DNA of 64,000 nucleotides from Salminus brasiliensis (GCF_030463535.1 NC_132894.1:15521433-15585432), one strand, 5' to 3'; counted from the first letter of the stretch, positions 1 through 11,312 are shown. Made by a program: numbers and translations. Notes: generated from the letters alone by a model not told the origin.

Positions 1-1108
1 GAATGGTTGACTGCCTGGCCTCAGTGTTGAAAACTGAAAAGCAAGTTAGCATTTTCTGACTTGCTGAATGTACTAGGCTGGCTGAGTTTTGCAGTGTTAA
101 CTCTTGCATCATTTTTTGGCAGGTAATTAATACTAAAGTAATCTGTGTTCTTAACAGCCTGAACAAAATAATCCATTTTGTGAACAAGCAAAAAAAAAAA
201 AAAAGCTTGGCTAAACAAATAAATCCTCTTAAGAGTGTGTTTTCACAAAAGTATTATTTATTATAATGTATTTCCATTACAGTGTTAATGAAAGAAAAGA
301 TGACAGAGTACAATCACACAATGGATCCCAAAACCTGTTGGTAGAACTGGCAGCTAGGTTTGTGTTTCATAAATTCTAATGATGTGTTCACTACTTGTCT
401 TTCTCACGATCATATATTATCTAGTTGCTAGACAGCCAAATCTTTTCAGTGACTGAAGAGAAAACAAATTGTAACACTGTGTCTAAATATTTATATGAAA
501 CTTCCTTTCCCATCTGCTATACTCCTTTTTTATCTGGATAACCAGAAAACTGATTGTGCCAGACATGTACAACACATTAGCTATGAGAACCTAAGAAACA
601 AGCTTAAAGAAATGGGGCACCTACACTATTAATTCAAATCTCTGGAACATTCAAGTAACTTTTTTTTTTTTACTGAGGTAGGAGGTTATTTATGCAAGTA
701 ATTCCCCACCAGGATCCCCCACTGGCATCATATCAGCTAGCTAGGAGGAGCAGCCACACAGCTCAGCAAGGAAACACTACTATTTGATAAACATCACTAC
801 TGCTACTGAACCAGACCCAAAACTCAGACAAGAGCTTTTTAGCAACAAGTACCAGATCTAGATCTAGTTTTGGCATTTAAAGAATCAATGTGATGCAGAA
901 AATCTATGGTGTATGGTGGGGTTAATTTTCTGACCCTGCGATTTTGGTTAGGGTACATGCCATGGGTTTATGGAGTCCTTCAGATAACAGAAAAGCAACA
1001 TAAAGCAACATATCCCTAATATAATCTGAATGGCTCTGCTAAGACGCTAGGAGGAGGTCATGTTTGGATCTTCAGCACGACAATGAAATGCCTTACTGAC
1101 ATCTGGTG
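1..1108. other. Gene-free AT-rich sequence
   Basis: I see no exon, recognisable repeat family or RNA gene here. There are only short homopolymer runs, such as the A run near 190 and the T run near 661. The open frames are short and have no recognisable protein similarity. Confidence 0.5.
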
Positions 1109-1231
1109 AAGGTGAAGGTCAAGGCACGTCAAGGCACAAGGCATTGCCACTGCAAAAGCTTGACTGTGTGGTGCAGTCAAGCTTTTGCAGTGGCAATGCC
1201 TTGTGCCTTGCCATGCCTTGACCTTCACCTT
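1109..1231. repeat. Near-perfect 58-bp inverted repeat (foldback)
   Basis: Arm 1 (1109-1166) and arm 2 (1174-1231) are reverse complements over 58 bp, with only about three mismatched positions clustered near 1127-1129, and the loop is 7 nt (1167-1173). The complementarity stops abruptly at both ends. The sequence could be a small foldback transposon, a palindromic duplication or a precursor of hairpin small RNA. No flanking target-site duplication is evident. The open frame that runs through it is a by-product of the palindrome. Confidence 0.85.
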
Positions 1232-1857
1232 ACTGCATACCTGTGAGATGAGTAGAGCAAAATAGTCCACAAGCTAGGACTCTAAAGGCTAAATTCAGTC
1301 CGGGTGTGAGTTAAACCTGCACCTCCATTCAGCCATCTCCCACAGCTGCTTCTTCCTGGTTAGAGTCACAGAGGTTCTAGAACCTAGGCGCAAGGCAGAA
1401 ATACCTCCTAGACAGGATGCCAGTTCATCGCATGGGTACCACACACGACCATTCACAAACGCACTCACACCTAGGGGTGCAGTTAAACATATGAAATTAA
1501 CCTACCATGTGTGTTGTTGGGAGGACTGAAGCACCTCAATAATCTGAAAAATAAGGCCTGTCTAGGGTCCCAAAGCAGCTCCAAAGCTTAGCAGCTCCAT
1601 ACCATTATACCCTCTTCACCATGCCCCACTGTTGATATGAGTTTTTTTTATCTGTCAACAGAACATTAATACAGTAGCACTGTAGAAAATCCAAGAGATC
1701 TTTAGCAAACGTGCTACTGGGCAGCAGTTATTCCTTGTTTTTGTTCAGTATTTATGGTAGATCTAGACATTAAGTGAAGTGCAAGATATACATGCAGGTA
1801 TTTATGTGTTACTCACAGTCCTTGCAGTTCTTTCTCACTCATTTGAGATCAAATGCA
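1232..1857. other. No feature recognised
   Basis: Single-copy-looking sequence leads up to the tandemly repeated block. I see no exon or repeat family in it. Confidence 0.4.
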
Positions 1858-2301
1858 ATCTCTGAATGATCCAATAAATTTCATTTTAAAATTTCTACGG
1901 GGGAACATCTCAAGTGAACGCATGATACTAAATCCAATTAGTTTATGTGTCCTTTTCCATCAGTGACCATGGATGTTTAATGTCTTTCCATTTGTTCAGT
2001 AGAGATATTGCATGATATGTATTTGTTAAACATGCCTGTTTTAATTTATTGTAAAGTCAGAGCCTTGCAGAAATCTTGACACATGGATGGAAAAGAGTTC
2101 CCAAAGGACTTTGTCAGTAGTATAACTCCTGATTATGCGTTGCTGTTAACCTGCCCCTGGATTACATGGTGTTCTTTCCTTTTCTGTTGAAATTAAGTGA
2201 AAATACTCAAGAGCTGCTGTGTCTTGGGGCAAAATTGGAAGCTGAATTAAAAACACAGCCTTGTTATTCGGGCTTTTCCAAGGAATTGTTTTATAGCCAA
2301 A

Positions 2302-2326
2302 ACACACACACACACACACACACACA
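2302..2326. repeat. (CA)n microsatellite
   Basis: A short CA run inside the triplicated unit. It recurs at 5942-5966 and 7934-7956 in the other copies with slightly different lengths. Open frames here that encode Thr-His or Cys-Val runs are artefacts of it. Confidence 0.9.
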
Positions 2327-2769
2327 TATGCACAGAAACCTAACATAATATGAAACTTACTAGAAGATTGGTGGTGTAACTTCTGCTCATAATTTGCAAT
2401 AGTTGTTCATCACTCAAAGATGTGCTTTCTTTTCTGTATAAAATAAGAGAAAACAGGGGATGTTTGACCACTGAATTGAAGACCATCATTAAATCTGTAA
2501 GTCAGCTGTCTGTGTGTCATTTCTTTGACGTACAATCTTTTTCCATCTCCAGGGGTTTAAGATGGTAGTCCATGAAACTGTGTGGAATTGTTTAGGATTG
2601 TAAAAGAGATACTCATAGAAACTAAATGAGACAAAATGAGACATTCAACATTGCAGGGAAATAAACAAGTAGTTACTGTCTTTTCCTGAATACTATGTGA
2701 ATAATTCATGACTTACAGTAACATACAGGGCTTCTGGAAAAGTCACACATCAAATAACTCTACAAGAAA

Positions 2770-3400
2770 GGTCAGAGCAGACTCTATTTACTGAGGAGAT
2801 TTAGGTCCTTTGGAGTGCAGGGATCACTCCCGAGGCCTTTTTTTTGAGTCAGTGGTGGCATCTGCCATCTTTTATGGAGTGGTCTGCTGGGGCGGTAGCA
2901 TCTCGACGGCAGATAAGAAGAGACTGGACAAACTCATAAAGAGGACAGCTCTGTCCTGGGATGCTTCTTAGACCCAGTTCAGGTGGTGGGAGACAGGAGG
3001 ATGACAGCCAAGCTGGCATCCATGCTGAAGAAAAGCTCCCACCCCATGCATGAGACACTGTCAGCACTGGGCAGCTCCTTTAGTGACAGGTTGCTTCACC
3101 CCTTCCTTCCTACTGCAGTCAGACTCCACAACCAGCACTGCTCCCAGCAGACCACATACACACACACATGTTCAGGGAACAGAGGTCCCTCAATGTAAAA
3201 ATACAATGTGCAATGTGCTCCCCCCCACACACATGTGCAATTAAGAGTCATTTGCAATTATCTGTAAATAATCTGTAAATAATATTGTTATTGCTTTTTC
3301 ACTTCTATTATTTATATGGTGTATATATTGGTAATTTATCTACATTTTTGCATCTGAGTGTCTTGCTATCCCTTTGCTGCTGTGATACTGAGAATTTCCC
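2770..3400 (+). mobile_element. L2-like LINE 3' fragment, copy 1 (broken)
   Basis: Conceptual translation gives the C-terminal tail of a fish L2-like LINE reverse transcriptase. Stretches resembling QSRLYLLRRFRSFGV, then SGGICHLL in a shifted frame, then the RRMTAKLASMLKK and SFSDRLLHPFLPTAVRLHNQH motifs lie in different frames. A one-base difference from copy 3 near 2943 ('aggacagc' versus 'agggccggc') and a T-run upstream break the reading frame. The 3' part (about 3200-3400) resembles a LINE 3' UTR. No reverse transcriptase catalytic core or endonuclease is present, so this is a dead 5'-truncated insertion. Confidence 0.75.
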
Positions 3401-4057
3401 CACTTATCTCTTAAGGATGCCAAATATTAAGTTGCTGAATTTGGTCCAAATGTGGGGAAGTCAGAAGACGTCCATGAAATTATTTGGTTACAGGAGTTCC
3501 TGAGAATCATAAAACTTGAATATCAGTCCAGAAAACAATTCATTACAGATGTGAAGCTTTGATGATTTATGGGATGAAAGTGATTCTGAAGAAATTCAGA
3601 CTAAAATACATGGTCATAATAGAGAACTCTCATAAAACTAATCATTTTTCATAATAATATCATTGATCCGTTTGTATGGCTGTAATAAGATTTATAGTAA
3701 GAGTCCTTGATGGTGCACACATGCTGTCACCCACCCTCAAACATATGTAAGTATAACTGTGGTAATACATGGAAATGTTTAGGAGCAGATGCATTGCGTA
3801 TGGCAGATAAACATAACAGCCATGGTCATGCTGCAGTGAGACACATCTGTATCTATGGAGAAAAATGATTTGTCCAAAAAAAAGGTGAAGCAAAGTAAGG
3901 TTTTGACAGTGACACTCATCTTTAACCACTTCTCTCACTTTAAAAACAGTGCTAATGAGATGCAGCCAGTGTGACATTAGAGAAGCATTTCTGAAAGGAT
4001 CTTAATTATAGAAACACCTGCTGGAGGACAAATAAAGATGAAGATACTCTATAGTGT

Positions 4058-4324
4058 AGGGGTGTAAGAAAATATTGACATATTGAAATATTGCAATATT
4101 ATGTTTTGCAATACTGTATTGATACTCAAAAACCAGTGTAGATTTTTAATGAATAGTTTACATGTTAAAACTGGTGGCAGACAGTGGTTTAACTTTTCAT
4201 TGACTTAGATTTAGTGCATATGATGGTGTGTTTTTATACTATGACAGTTTCCTTAAAATTTAATTAAAAAAAACAATATATTGCCTCGCCGACAGTATCG
4301 CAGTGTATTGAATCGTAACCCTTT
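4058..4324. mobile_element. hAT-like MITE, copy 1
   Basis: The element starts with AGGGGTGTAAGAAAATAT and ends with an inverted, imperfect counterpart (ATTGAATCGTAACCCTT). It is non-coding and AT-rich. This terminal pattern is typical of abundant short hAT-like elements in fish. The same element recurs at about 6355-6621 in copy 2, and a 5'-truncated version follows the Tc1 element in copy 3. Family assignment is from recalled terminal sequence only. Confidence 0.55.
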
Positions 4325-4882
4325 TATCATATGCATATGATACATGATACATATTGCATAGCCATTTACAAAGTAATGCCTTTACAGAATAAAAGTATTA
4401 AACTCATCCAAAATATGTCGTGAAGTGAAAGTTGAAGCAGAAGAAAAAGTAGAGTACAGATTCAGCATTTTAGGACTTAAGTACAGTAGTGAAGTAGTTC
4501 TATTTCCGTACTGTACATCTCTCCCACCATCACTCACTGCCATGCTAGCCAGGGCAGGTGTCTGTTAGCTGATGTAACAGAACTGGTAGTTAGGGTTCTC
4601 CTTCAAGCATGTTCAGCTGCCCAATACGGCACTTTATATATTTATATATATATTTACATGTGACAGCAGATGGGGGAGTCCCGACTATGGGGTGGAAATT
4701 AGAAATGACTAAATTGGGCAAAAAATTGGGGATTTAAATATAAATTCTTCAAGGTTTCTTTAGTAAAGAAAAGAGAATAGGTAAAGTATCCATTTCCAAG
4801 TACTGGACAGTTTCTAAACTGTCCAGTACTGGGACAGTTTCTAAACTGTCTTTTTACTTCAGTTTCATATAAGCTACTAACC

Positions 4883-5174
4883 CTGGCCTACAGGGCAGTG
4901 GCTTAGAGCGCTGGATTATCGATAACAGGGTTGTGGGTTCGATTCCCGGGCTTGGCAAGCTGCTACTGTTGGGCCCTTGAGCAAGGCCCTTTACCCTCTC
5001 TGCTCCCCGGGCGCTGGAGTTGGCTGCCCACCGCTCTGGGTGTGTGTATACTCACTGCCCCTAGCTCACGTGTGTGTGTGTGTGTTCACTACCACAGATG
5101 GGTTAAATGTGGAGGACACATTTCGCTGTACAGTGTACACTGTACAGTGACAAATACGTGCACCTTTACATAGT
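4883..5174 (+). mobile_element. tRNA-derived SINE, copy 1
   Basis: The head resembles a tRNA gene. An A-box-like TGGCTTAGAGCG lies near 4899 and a B box GGTTCGATTCC at 4936-4946, which together form an RNA polymerase III internal promoter. The unrelated body contains a GT repeat and a CTGTACAG palindrome near 5130. It is not a functional tRNA gene because no cloverleaf closes around the boxes. Copies of the same SINE are at 7160-7456 and 11061-11312. Confidence 0.75.
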
Positions 5175-5498
5175 TAAAAGACTTTTCCGGGTTCCGGGTG
5201 CCAAGAACCACCTTTGCTTACTTTCAGTGGATGGCGTGTTTTAAAAGAAAGCACCATTTTAAGGTGAGAACCAAAGGTGTTTCTTCCATGACACTGCTCC
5301 AAAGAGCCCTCCTTGACATCTTTAGTTTTCAGTGTGTATGTCTGTGGCAAAGGGAACAGTGACGTCACCACTGGCTCTCAGTGCTGTAATGACTCCACCA
5401 GGCAGGAACCAGTGTCCTCTTCTTAATCTCTGCTCTTATTCAGTGGGCCTGGAGACGTTTCGTGAACGATTTCTCTGAATGATCTCTGAATCTCTGGA

Positions 5499-7752
5499 TC
5501 TCTGAATGATCCAATAAATTTCATTTTAAAATTTCTACGGGGGAACATCTCAAGTGAACGCATGATACTAAATCCAATTAGTTTATGTGTCCTTTTCCAT
5601 CAGTGACCATGGATGTTTAATGTCTTTCCATTTGTTCAGTAGAGATATTGCATGATATGTATTTGTTAAACATGCCTGTTTTAATTTATTGTAAAGTCAG
5701 AGCCTTGCAGAAATCTTGACACATGGATGGAAAAGAGTTCCCAAAGGACTTTGTCAGTAGTATAACTCCTGATTATGCGTTGCTGTTAACCTGCCCCTGG
5801 ATTACATGGTGTTCTTTCCTTTTCTGTTGAAATTAAGTGAAAATACTCAAGAGCTGCTGTGTCTTGGGGCAAAATTGGAAGCTGAATTAAAAACACAGCC
5901 TTGTTATTCGGGCTTTTCCAAGGAATTGTTTTATAGCCAAAACACACACACACACACACACACACATATGCACAGAAACCTAACATAATATGAAACTTAC
6001 TAGAAGATTGGTGGTGTAACTTCTGCTCATAATTTGCAATAGTTGTTCATCACTCAAAGATGTGCTTTCTTTTCTGTATAAAATAAGAGAAAACAGGGGA
6101 TGTTTGACCACTGAATTGAAGACCATCATTAAATCTGTAAGTCAGCTGTCTGTGTGTCATTTCTTTGACGTACAATCTTTTTCCATCTCCAGGGGTTTAA
6201 GATGGTAGTCCATGAAACTGTGTGGAATTGTTCACTTTAAAAACAGTGCTAATGAGATGCAGCCAGTGTGACATTAGAGAAGCATTTCTGAAAGGATCTT
6301 AATTATAGAAACACCTGCTGGAGGACAAATAAAGATGAAGATACTCTATAGTGTAGGGGTGTAAGAAAATATTGACATATTGAAATATTGCAATATTATG
6401 TTTTGCAATACTGTATTGATACTCAAAAACCAGTGTAGATTTTTAATGAATAGTTTACATGTTAAAACTGGTGGCAGACAGTGGTTTAACTTTTCATTGA
6501 CTTAGATTTAGTGCATATGATGGTGTGTTTTTATACTATGACAGTTTCCTTAAAATTTAATTAAAAAAAACAATATATTGCCTCGCCGACAGTATCGCAG
6601 TGTATTGAATCGTAACCCTTTTATCATATGCATATGATACATGATACATATTGCATAGCCATTTACAAAGTAATGCCTTTACAGAATAAAAGTATTAAAC
6701 TCATCCAAAATATGTCGTGAAGTGAAAGTTGAAGCAGAAGAAAAAGTAGAGTACAGATTCAGCATTTTAGGACTTAAGTACAGTAGTGAAGTAGTTCTAT
6801 TTCCGTACTGTACATCTCTCCCACCATCACTCACTGCCATGCTAGCCAGGGCAGGTGTCTGTTAGCTGATGTAACAGAACTGGTAGTTAGCGTTCTCCTT
6901 CAAGCATGTTCAGCTGCCCAATACGGCACTTTATATATTTATATATATATTTACATGTGACAGCAGATGGGGGAGTCCCGACTATGGGGTGGAAATTAGA
7001 AATGACTAAATTGGGCAAAAAATTGGGGATTTAAATATAAATTCTTCAAGGTTTCTTTAGTAAAGAAAAGAGAATAGGTAAAGTATCCATTTCCAAGTAC
7101 TAGATGGGACAGTTTCTAAACTGTCTTTTTACTTCAGTTTCATATAAGCTACTAACCCTGGCCTACAGGGCAGTGGCTTAGAGCGCTGGATTATCGATAA
7201 CAGGGTTGTGGGTTCGATTCCCGGGCTTGGCAAGCTGCTACTGTTGGGCCCTTGAGCAAGGCCCTTTACCCTCTCTGCTCCCCGGGCGCTGGAGTTGGCT
7301 GCCCACCGCTCTGGGTGTGTGTATACTCACTGCCCCTAGCTCACGTGTGTGTGTGTGTGTGTGTGTTCACTACCACAGATGGGTTAAATGTGGAGGACAC
7401 ATTTCGCTGTACAGTGTACACTGTACAGTGACAAATACGTGCACCTTTACATAGTTAAAAGACTTTTCCGGGTTCCGGGTGCCAAGAACCACCTTTGCTT
7501 ACTTTCAGTGGATGGCGTGTTTTAAAAGAAAGCACCATTTTAAGGTGAGAACCAAAGGTGTTTCTTCCATGACACTGCTCCAAAGAGCCCTCCTTGACAT
7601 CTTTAGTTTTCAGTGTGTATGTCTGTGGCAAAGGGAACAGTGACGTCACCACTGGCTCTCAGTGCTGTAATGACTCCACCAGGCAGGAACCAGTGTCCTC
7701 TTCTTAATCTCTGCTCTTATTCAGTGGGCCTGGAGACGTTTCGTGAACGATT
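5499..7752. repeat. Tandem segmental repeat, copy 2 (about 2.25 kb, internally deleted)
   Basis: The sequence matches copy 1 from 1859 to about 2592, then jumps at 6232-6233 to the equivalent of 3936, and continues to the unit end. About 1.34 kb, including the LINE fragment, is therefore missing. The junction with copy 1 (about 5471-5500) consists of short iterations of TCTCTGAATGATC. The identity with copy 1 is very high. Confidence 0.9.
7160..7456 (+). mobile_element. tRNA-derived SINE, copy 2
   Basis: This is the second-copy counterpart of the SINE at 4883, with the same A-box and B-box-like segments and a slightly longer GT run. It was duplicated as part of the larger unit rather than inserted separately, because the flanks match too. 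Confidence 0.75.
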
Positions 7753-8406
7753 TGCCAGCAGCAACTGGATTGAACGTTAACCTGCCTCTTGATTACATGG
7801 TGTTCTTTCCTTTTCTGTTGAAATTAAGTGAAAATACTCAAGAGCTGCTGTGTCTTGGGGCAAAATTGGAAGCTGAATAAAAAACACAGCCTTGTTATTT
7901 GGGCTTTTCCAAGGAATTGTTTTATAGCCGAAACACACACACACACACACACACATATGCACAGAAACCTAATATAATATGAAACTTACTAGAAGATTGG
8001 TGGTGTAACTCCTGCTCATAATTTGCAATAGTTGTTCATTTGATCACTCAAAGATGTGCTTTCTTTTCTGTATAAAATAAGAGAAAACGGGGGATGTTTG
8101 ACCACTGAATTGAAGACCATCATTAAATCTGTAAGTCAGCTGTCTGTGTGTCATTTCTTTGATGTACAATCTTTTTCCATCTCCAGGGATTTAAGATGGT
8201 AGTCCATGAAACTGTGTGGAATTGTTTAGGATTGTAAAAGAGATACACATAGAAACTAAATGAGACAAAATGAGAAATTCAACATTGCAGGGAAATAAAC
8301 AAGTAGTTACTGTCTTTTCCTGAATACTATGTGAATAATTCATGACTTACAGTGACATACAGGGCTTCTGGAAAAGTCACACATCAAATAACTCTACAAG
8401 AAAGGT

Positions 8407-9037
8407 CAGAGCAGACTCTATTTACTGAGGAGATTTAGGTCCTTTGGAGTGCAGGGAGCACTCCTGAGGCCTTTTTTTTGAGTCAGTGGTGGCATCTGCC
8501 ATCTTTTATGGAGTGGTCTGCTGGGGCGGTAGCATCTCGACGGCAGACAAGAAGAGACTAAACAAACTCATAAAGAGGGCCGGCTCTGTCCTGGGATGCT
8601 TCTTAGACCCAGTGCAGGTGGTGGGAGACAGGAGGATGACAGCCAAGCTGGCATCCATGCTGAAGAAAAGCTCCCACCCCATGCATGAGACTCTGGCAGC
8701 ACTGGGCAGCTCCTTTAGTGACAGGTTGCTTCACCCCTTCCTTCCTACTGCAGTCAGACTTCACAACCAGCACTGCTCCCAGCAGACCACATACACACAC
8801 ACATGTTCAGGGAACAGAGGTCCCTCAATGTAAAAATACAATGTGCAATGTGCTCCCCCCCACACACATGTGCAATTAAGAGTCATTTGCAATTATCTGT
8901 AAATAATCTGTAAATAATATTGTTATTGCCTTTTCACTTCTATTATTTATATGGTGTATATATTGGTAATTTATCAAAATTTTTGCATCTGAGTGTCTTG
9001 CTATCCCTTTGCTGCTGTGATACTGAGAATTTCCCCA
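8407..9037 (+). mobile_element. L2-like LINE 3' fragment, copy 3
   Basis: Positions 8486-8833 are open for 115 codons. They encode the C-terminal end of an L2-like reverse transcriptase (motifs VVASAIFYGVVCWGGSIS, KRLNKLIKRAGSVLGC, SFSDRLLHPFLPTAVRLHNQ). No catalytic domain is included. The frame is intact here but broken in copy 1. The fragment ends exactly where the Tc1 element begins. Confidence 0.75.
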
Positions 9038-9038
9038 C

Positions 9039-10431
9039 AAACCGGATTCCAAAAAAGTTGGAACACTAAACAAATTGTGAATAAAAACTGAATGCAATGA
9101 TGTGGAGATGGCAAATGTCAATATTTTATTCGTAATAGAACATACATGACAGATCAAAAGTTTAATCTGAGTAAATGTAACATTTTAAAGGAGAAATATG
9201 TTGATTCAAAATTTCATGGCATTAACAAATCCCAAAAAAGTTGGGACAAGGCCATTTTTACCACTGTGTGGCATCCCGCCTTCTTCTTACAACACTCAAC
9301 AGACGTCTGGGGACAGAGGAGACCAGTTTCTCAAGTTTAGAAATAGGAATGCTCTCCCATTCATGTCTAATACAGGCCTCTAACTGTTCAATCGTCTTGG
9401 GCCTTCTTTGTCGCACCTTCCTCTTTATGATGCGCCAAATGTTCTCTATAGGTGAAAGATCTGGACTGCAGGCTGGCCATTTCAGTACCCGGATCCTTCT
9501 CCTACGTAGCCATGATGTTGTGATTGCTGCAGAATGTGGTCTGGCATTATCTTGTTGAAAAATGCAGGGTCTTCCCTGAAAGAGATGACGTCTAGATGGG
9601 AGCATATGTTGTTCTAGAACCTGAACATAGTTCTCTGCATTAATGGTGCGTTTCCAGACATGCAAGCTGCCCATGCCACAAGCACTCATGCAACCCCATA
9701 CCATCAGTGATGCAGGCTTCTGAACGGAGCGTTGATAACAACTTGGGTTATCCTTGTCCTCTCTGGTCCGGATGACATGGCGTCCCAGTGTTCCATAAAG
9801 AACTTCAAATCGTGACTCATCTGACCACAGAACAGTCTTCCATTTTGACACACTCCATTTTAAAAGACCCCTGGCCCAGTGCAAACGTCTGAGCTTGTGG
9901 AGCTTGCTTAGAAATGGCTTCCTCTTTGCACTGTAGAGTTTCAGCTGGCAACGGCGGATGGCACGGTGGATTGTGTTCACTGACAATGATTTCTGGAAGT
10001 ATTCCTGAGCCCATTCTGTTATTTCCTTGACAGTGGCATTCCTGTTTGAGGTGCAGTGACGTTTAAGGGCCTGGAGATCACGAGCATCCAGTAGAGTTTT
10101 ACGGCCTTGACCCTTACGCACAGCGATTGTTCCAGATTCTCTGAATCTTTTGATGATGTTAAGCACGGTTGATGATGATAACTTAAAAGTCTTTGCTATT
10201 TTACGCTGGGTAACACCATTCTGGTATTGCTGCACTATCTTTCTGCGCAACAATGGTGGAATTGGTGATCCTCTTACCATCTTGGCTTCAGAGAGACACT
10301 GACACTCTGAGAATCTCTTTTTATACTCTTTTTTTGAATCAACATATTTCTCCTTTAAAATGTTTAAAATTTACTCAGATTAAACTTTTGATCTGTCATC
10401 TATGTTCTATTACGAATAAAATATTGACATA
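9039..10431 (-). mobile_element. Tc1/mariner element, right end truncated
   Basis: The left terminal region (from about 9042) reads CCAAAAAAGTTGGAACACTA. About 100 bp of inner inverted repeat (about 9119-9218) is mirrored at about 10336-10430 around the transposase gene. The outermost roughly 80 bp expected on the right is absent: the repeat stops at TATTGACAT and runs directly into sequence matching 4154 of copy 1. Without a right terminus this copy should not be mobilised in cis, although its transposase frame is open. Confidence 0.88.
9258..10280 (-). CDS. Tc1-family transposase, uninterrupted frame
   Basis: This frame of 340 residues is the usual length for Tc1 transposases and has no stop. 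The N-terminal third (about residues 1-120) has paired helix-turn-helix sequence (QQYQNGVTQRKIAKTFKLSS and the RKGQGRKT linker region) expected to bind the inverted repeats. The catalytic DDE triad is visible as WSDES, QQDNARPH and SPIENIW, with 34 residues between the second Asp and the Glu (DD34E), which defines Tc1. The start ATG sits at 10280 close to the right inverted repeat, as usual. Such enzymes cut and paste at TA dinucleotides. The frame is conserved although the element has lost one end, so any activity would be in trans. Expression is unknown. Confidence 0.92.
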   Translation of the reverse strand: MVRGSPIPPLLRRKIVQQYQNGVTQRKIAKTFKLSSSTVLNIIKRFRESGTIAVRKGQGRKTLLDARDLQALKRHCTSNRNATVKEITEWAQEYFQKSLSVNTIHRAIRRCQLKLYSAKRKPFLSKLHKLRRLHWARGLLKWSVSKWKTVLWSDESRFEVLYGTLGRHVIRTREDKDNPSCYQRSVQKPASLMVWGCMSACGMGSLHVWKRTINAENYVQVLEQHMLPSRRHLFQGRPCIFQQDNARPHSAAITTSWLRRRRIRVLKWPACSPDLSPIENIWRIIKRKVRQRRPKTIEQLEACIRHEWESIPISKLEKLVSSVPRRLLSVVRRRRDATQW

Positions 10432-11060
10432 GTTTACATGTTAAAACTGGTGGCAGACAGTGGTTTAACTTTTCATTGACTTAGATTTAGTGCATATGAT
10501 GGTGTGTTTTTATACTATGACAGTTTCCTTAAAATTTAATTAAAAAAAGCAATATATTGCCTCACCGACAGTATCGCAGTGTATTGAATCGTAACCCTTT
10601 TATCATATGCATATGATACATGATACATATTGCATAGCCATTTACAAAGTAGAGTACAGATTCAGCATTTTAGGACTTAAGTACAGTAGTGAAGTAGTTC
10701 TATTTCCGTACTGTACATCTCTCCCACCATCACTCACTGCCATGCTAGCCAGGGCAGGTGTCTGTTAGCTGATGTAACAGAACTGGCAGTTAGGGTTCTC
10801 CTTCAAGCATGTTCAGCTGCCCAATACGGCACTTTATATATTTATATATATATTTACATGTGACAGCAGATGGGGGAGTCCCGACTATGGGGTGGAAATT
10901 AGAAATAACTAAATTGGGCAAAAAATTGGGGATTTAAATATAAATTCTTTAAGGTTTCTTTAGTAAAGAAAAGAGAATAGGTAAAGTATCCATTTCCAAG
11001 TACTAGATGGGACAGTTTCTAAACTGTCTTTTTACTTCAGTTTCATATAAGCTACTAACC

Positions 11061-11312
11061 CTGGCCTACAGGGCAGTGGCTTAGAGCGCTGGATTATCGA
11101 TAACAGGGTTGTGGGTTCGATTCCCGGGCTTGGCAAGCTGCTACTGTTGGGCCCTTGAGCAAGGCCCTTTACCCTCTCTGCTCCCCGGGCGCTGGAGTTG
11201 GTACTCACTGCCCCAAGCTCACTAGTGTGTGTGTGTGTGTGTGTGTTCACTACCACAGATGGGTTAAATGTGGAGGACACTGTACAGTGACAAATACGTG
11301 CACCTTTACATA
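11061..11312 (+). mobile_element. tRNA-derived SINE, copy 3 (internally deleted)
   Basis: The tRNA-like head is the same as at 4883 and 7160. Two parts present in the other copies are missing: the segment before the GT run and part of the palindromic tail. Confidence 0.7.

Larger units (their letters stand above)
1858..5471. repeat. Tandem segmental repeat, copy 1 (about 3.6 kb)
   Basis: This is the first of three head-to-tail copies of a mobile-element-rich unit. Position 1861 corresponds to 5501 in copy 2 with a constant offset of 3640. From 2146 it also aligns with copy 3 starting near 7778. This copy holds an L2-like LINE tail, a hAT-like MITE and a tRNA-derived SINE. Only copy 1 carries the segment 3399-4153. 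Differences from copy 2 are very few where the two overlap, which points to recent duplication or gene conversion. Confidence 0.9.

Noticed and set aside
2146..2348. Short overlapping frames on both strands around the CA repeat
   Set aside because: They consist largely of CA/TG dinucleotide translation and recur only because of the tandem duplication.
4893..4965. Possible tRNA gene with A and B boxes
   Set aside because: The boxes belong to a SINE head. No closed cloverleaf or 3' terminator fits, and the same sequence recurs with a SINE body in three places.
4931..5173. 80-codon plus-strand frame (and its twin at 7206-7454)
   Set aside because: It runs through the tRNA-derived SINE and its GT repeat. 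It is repeated because the unit is duplicated and has no protein family signature.
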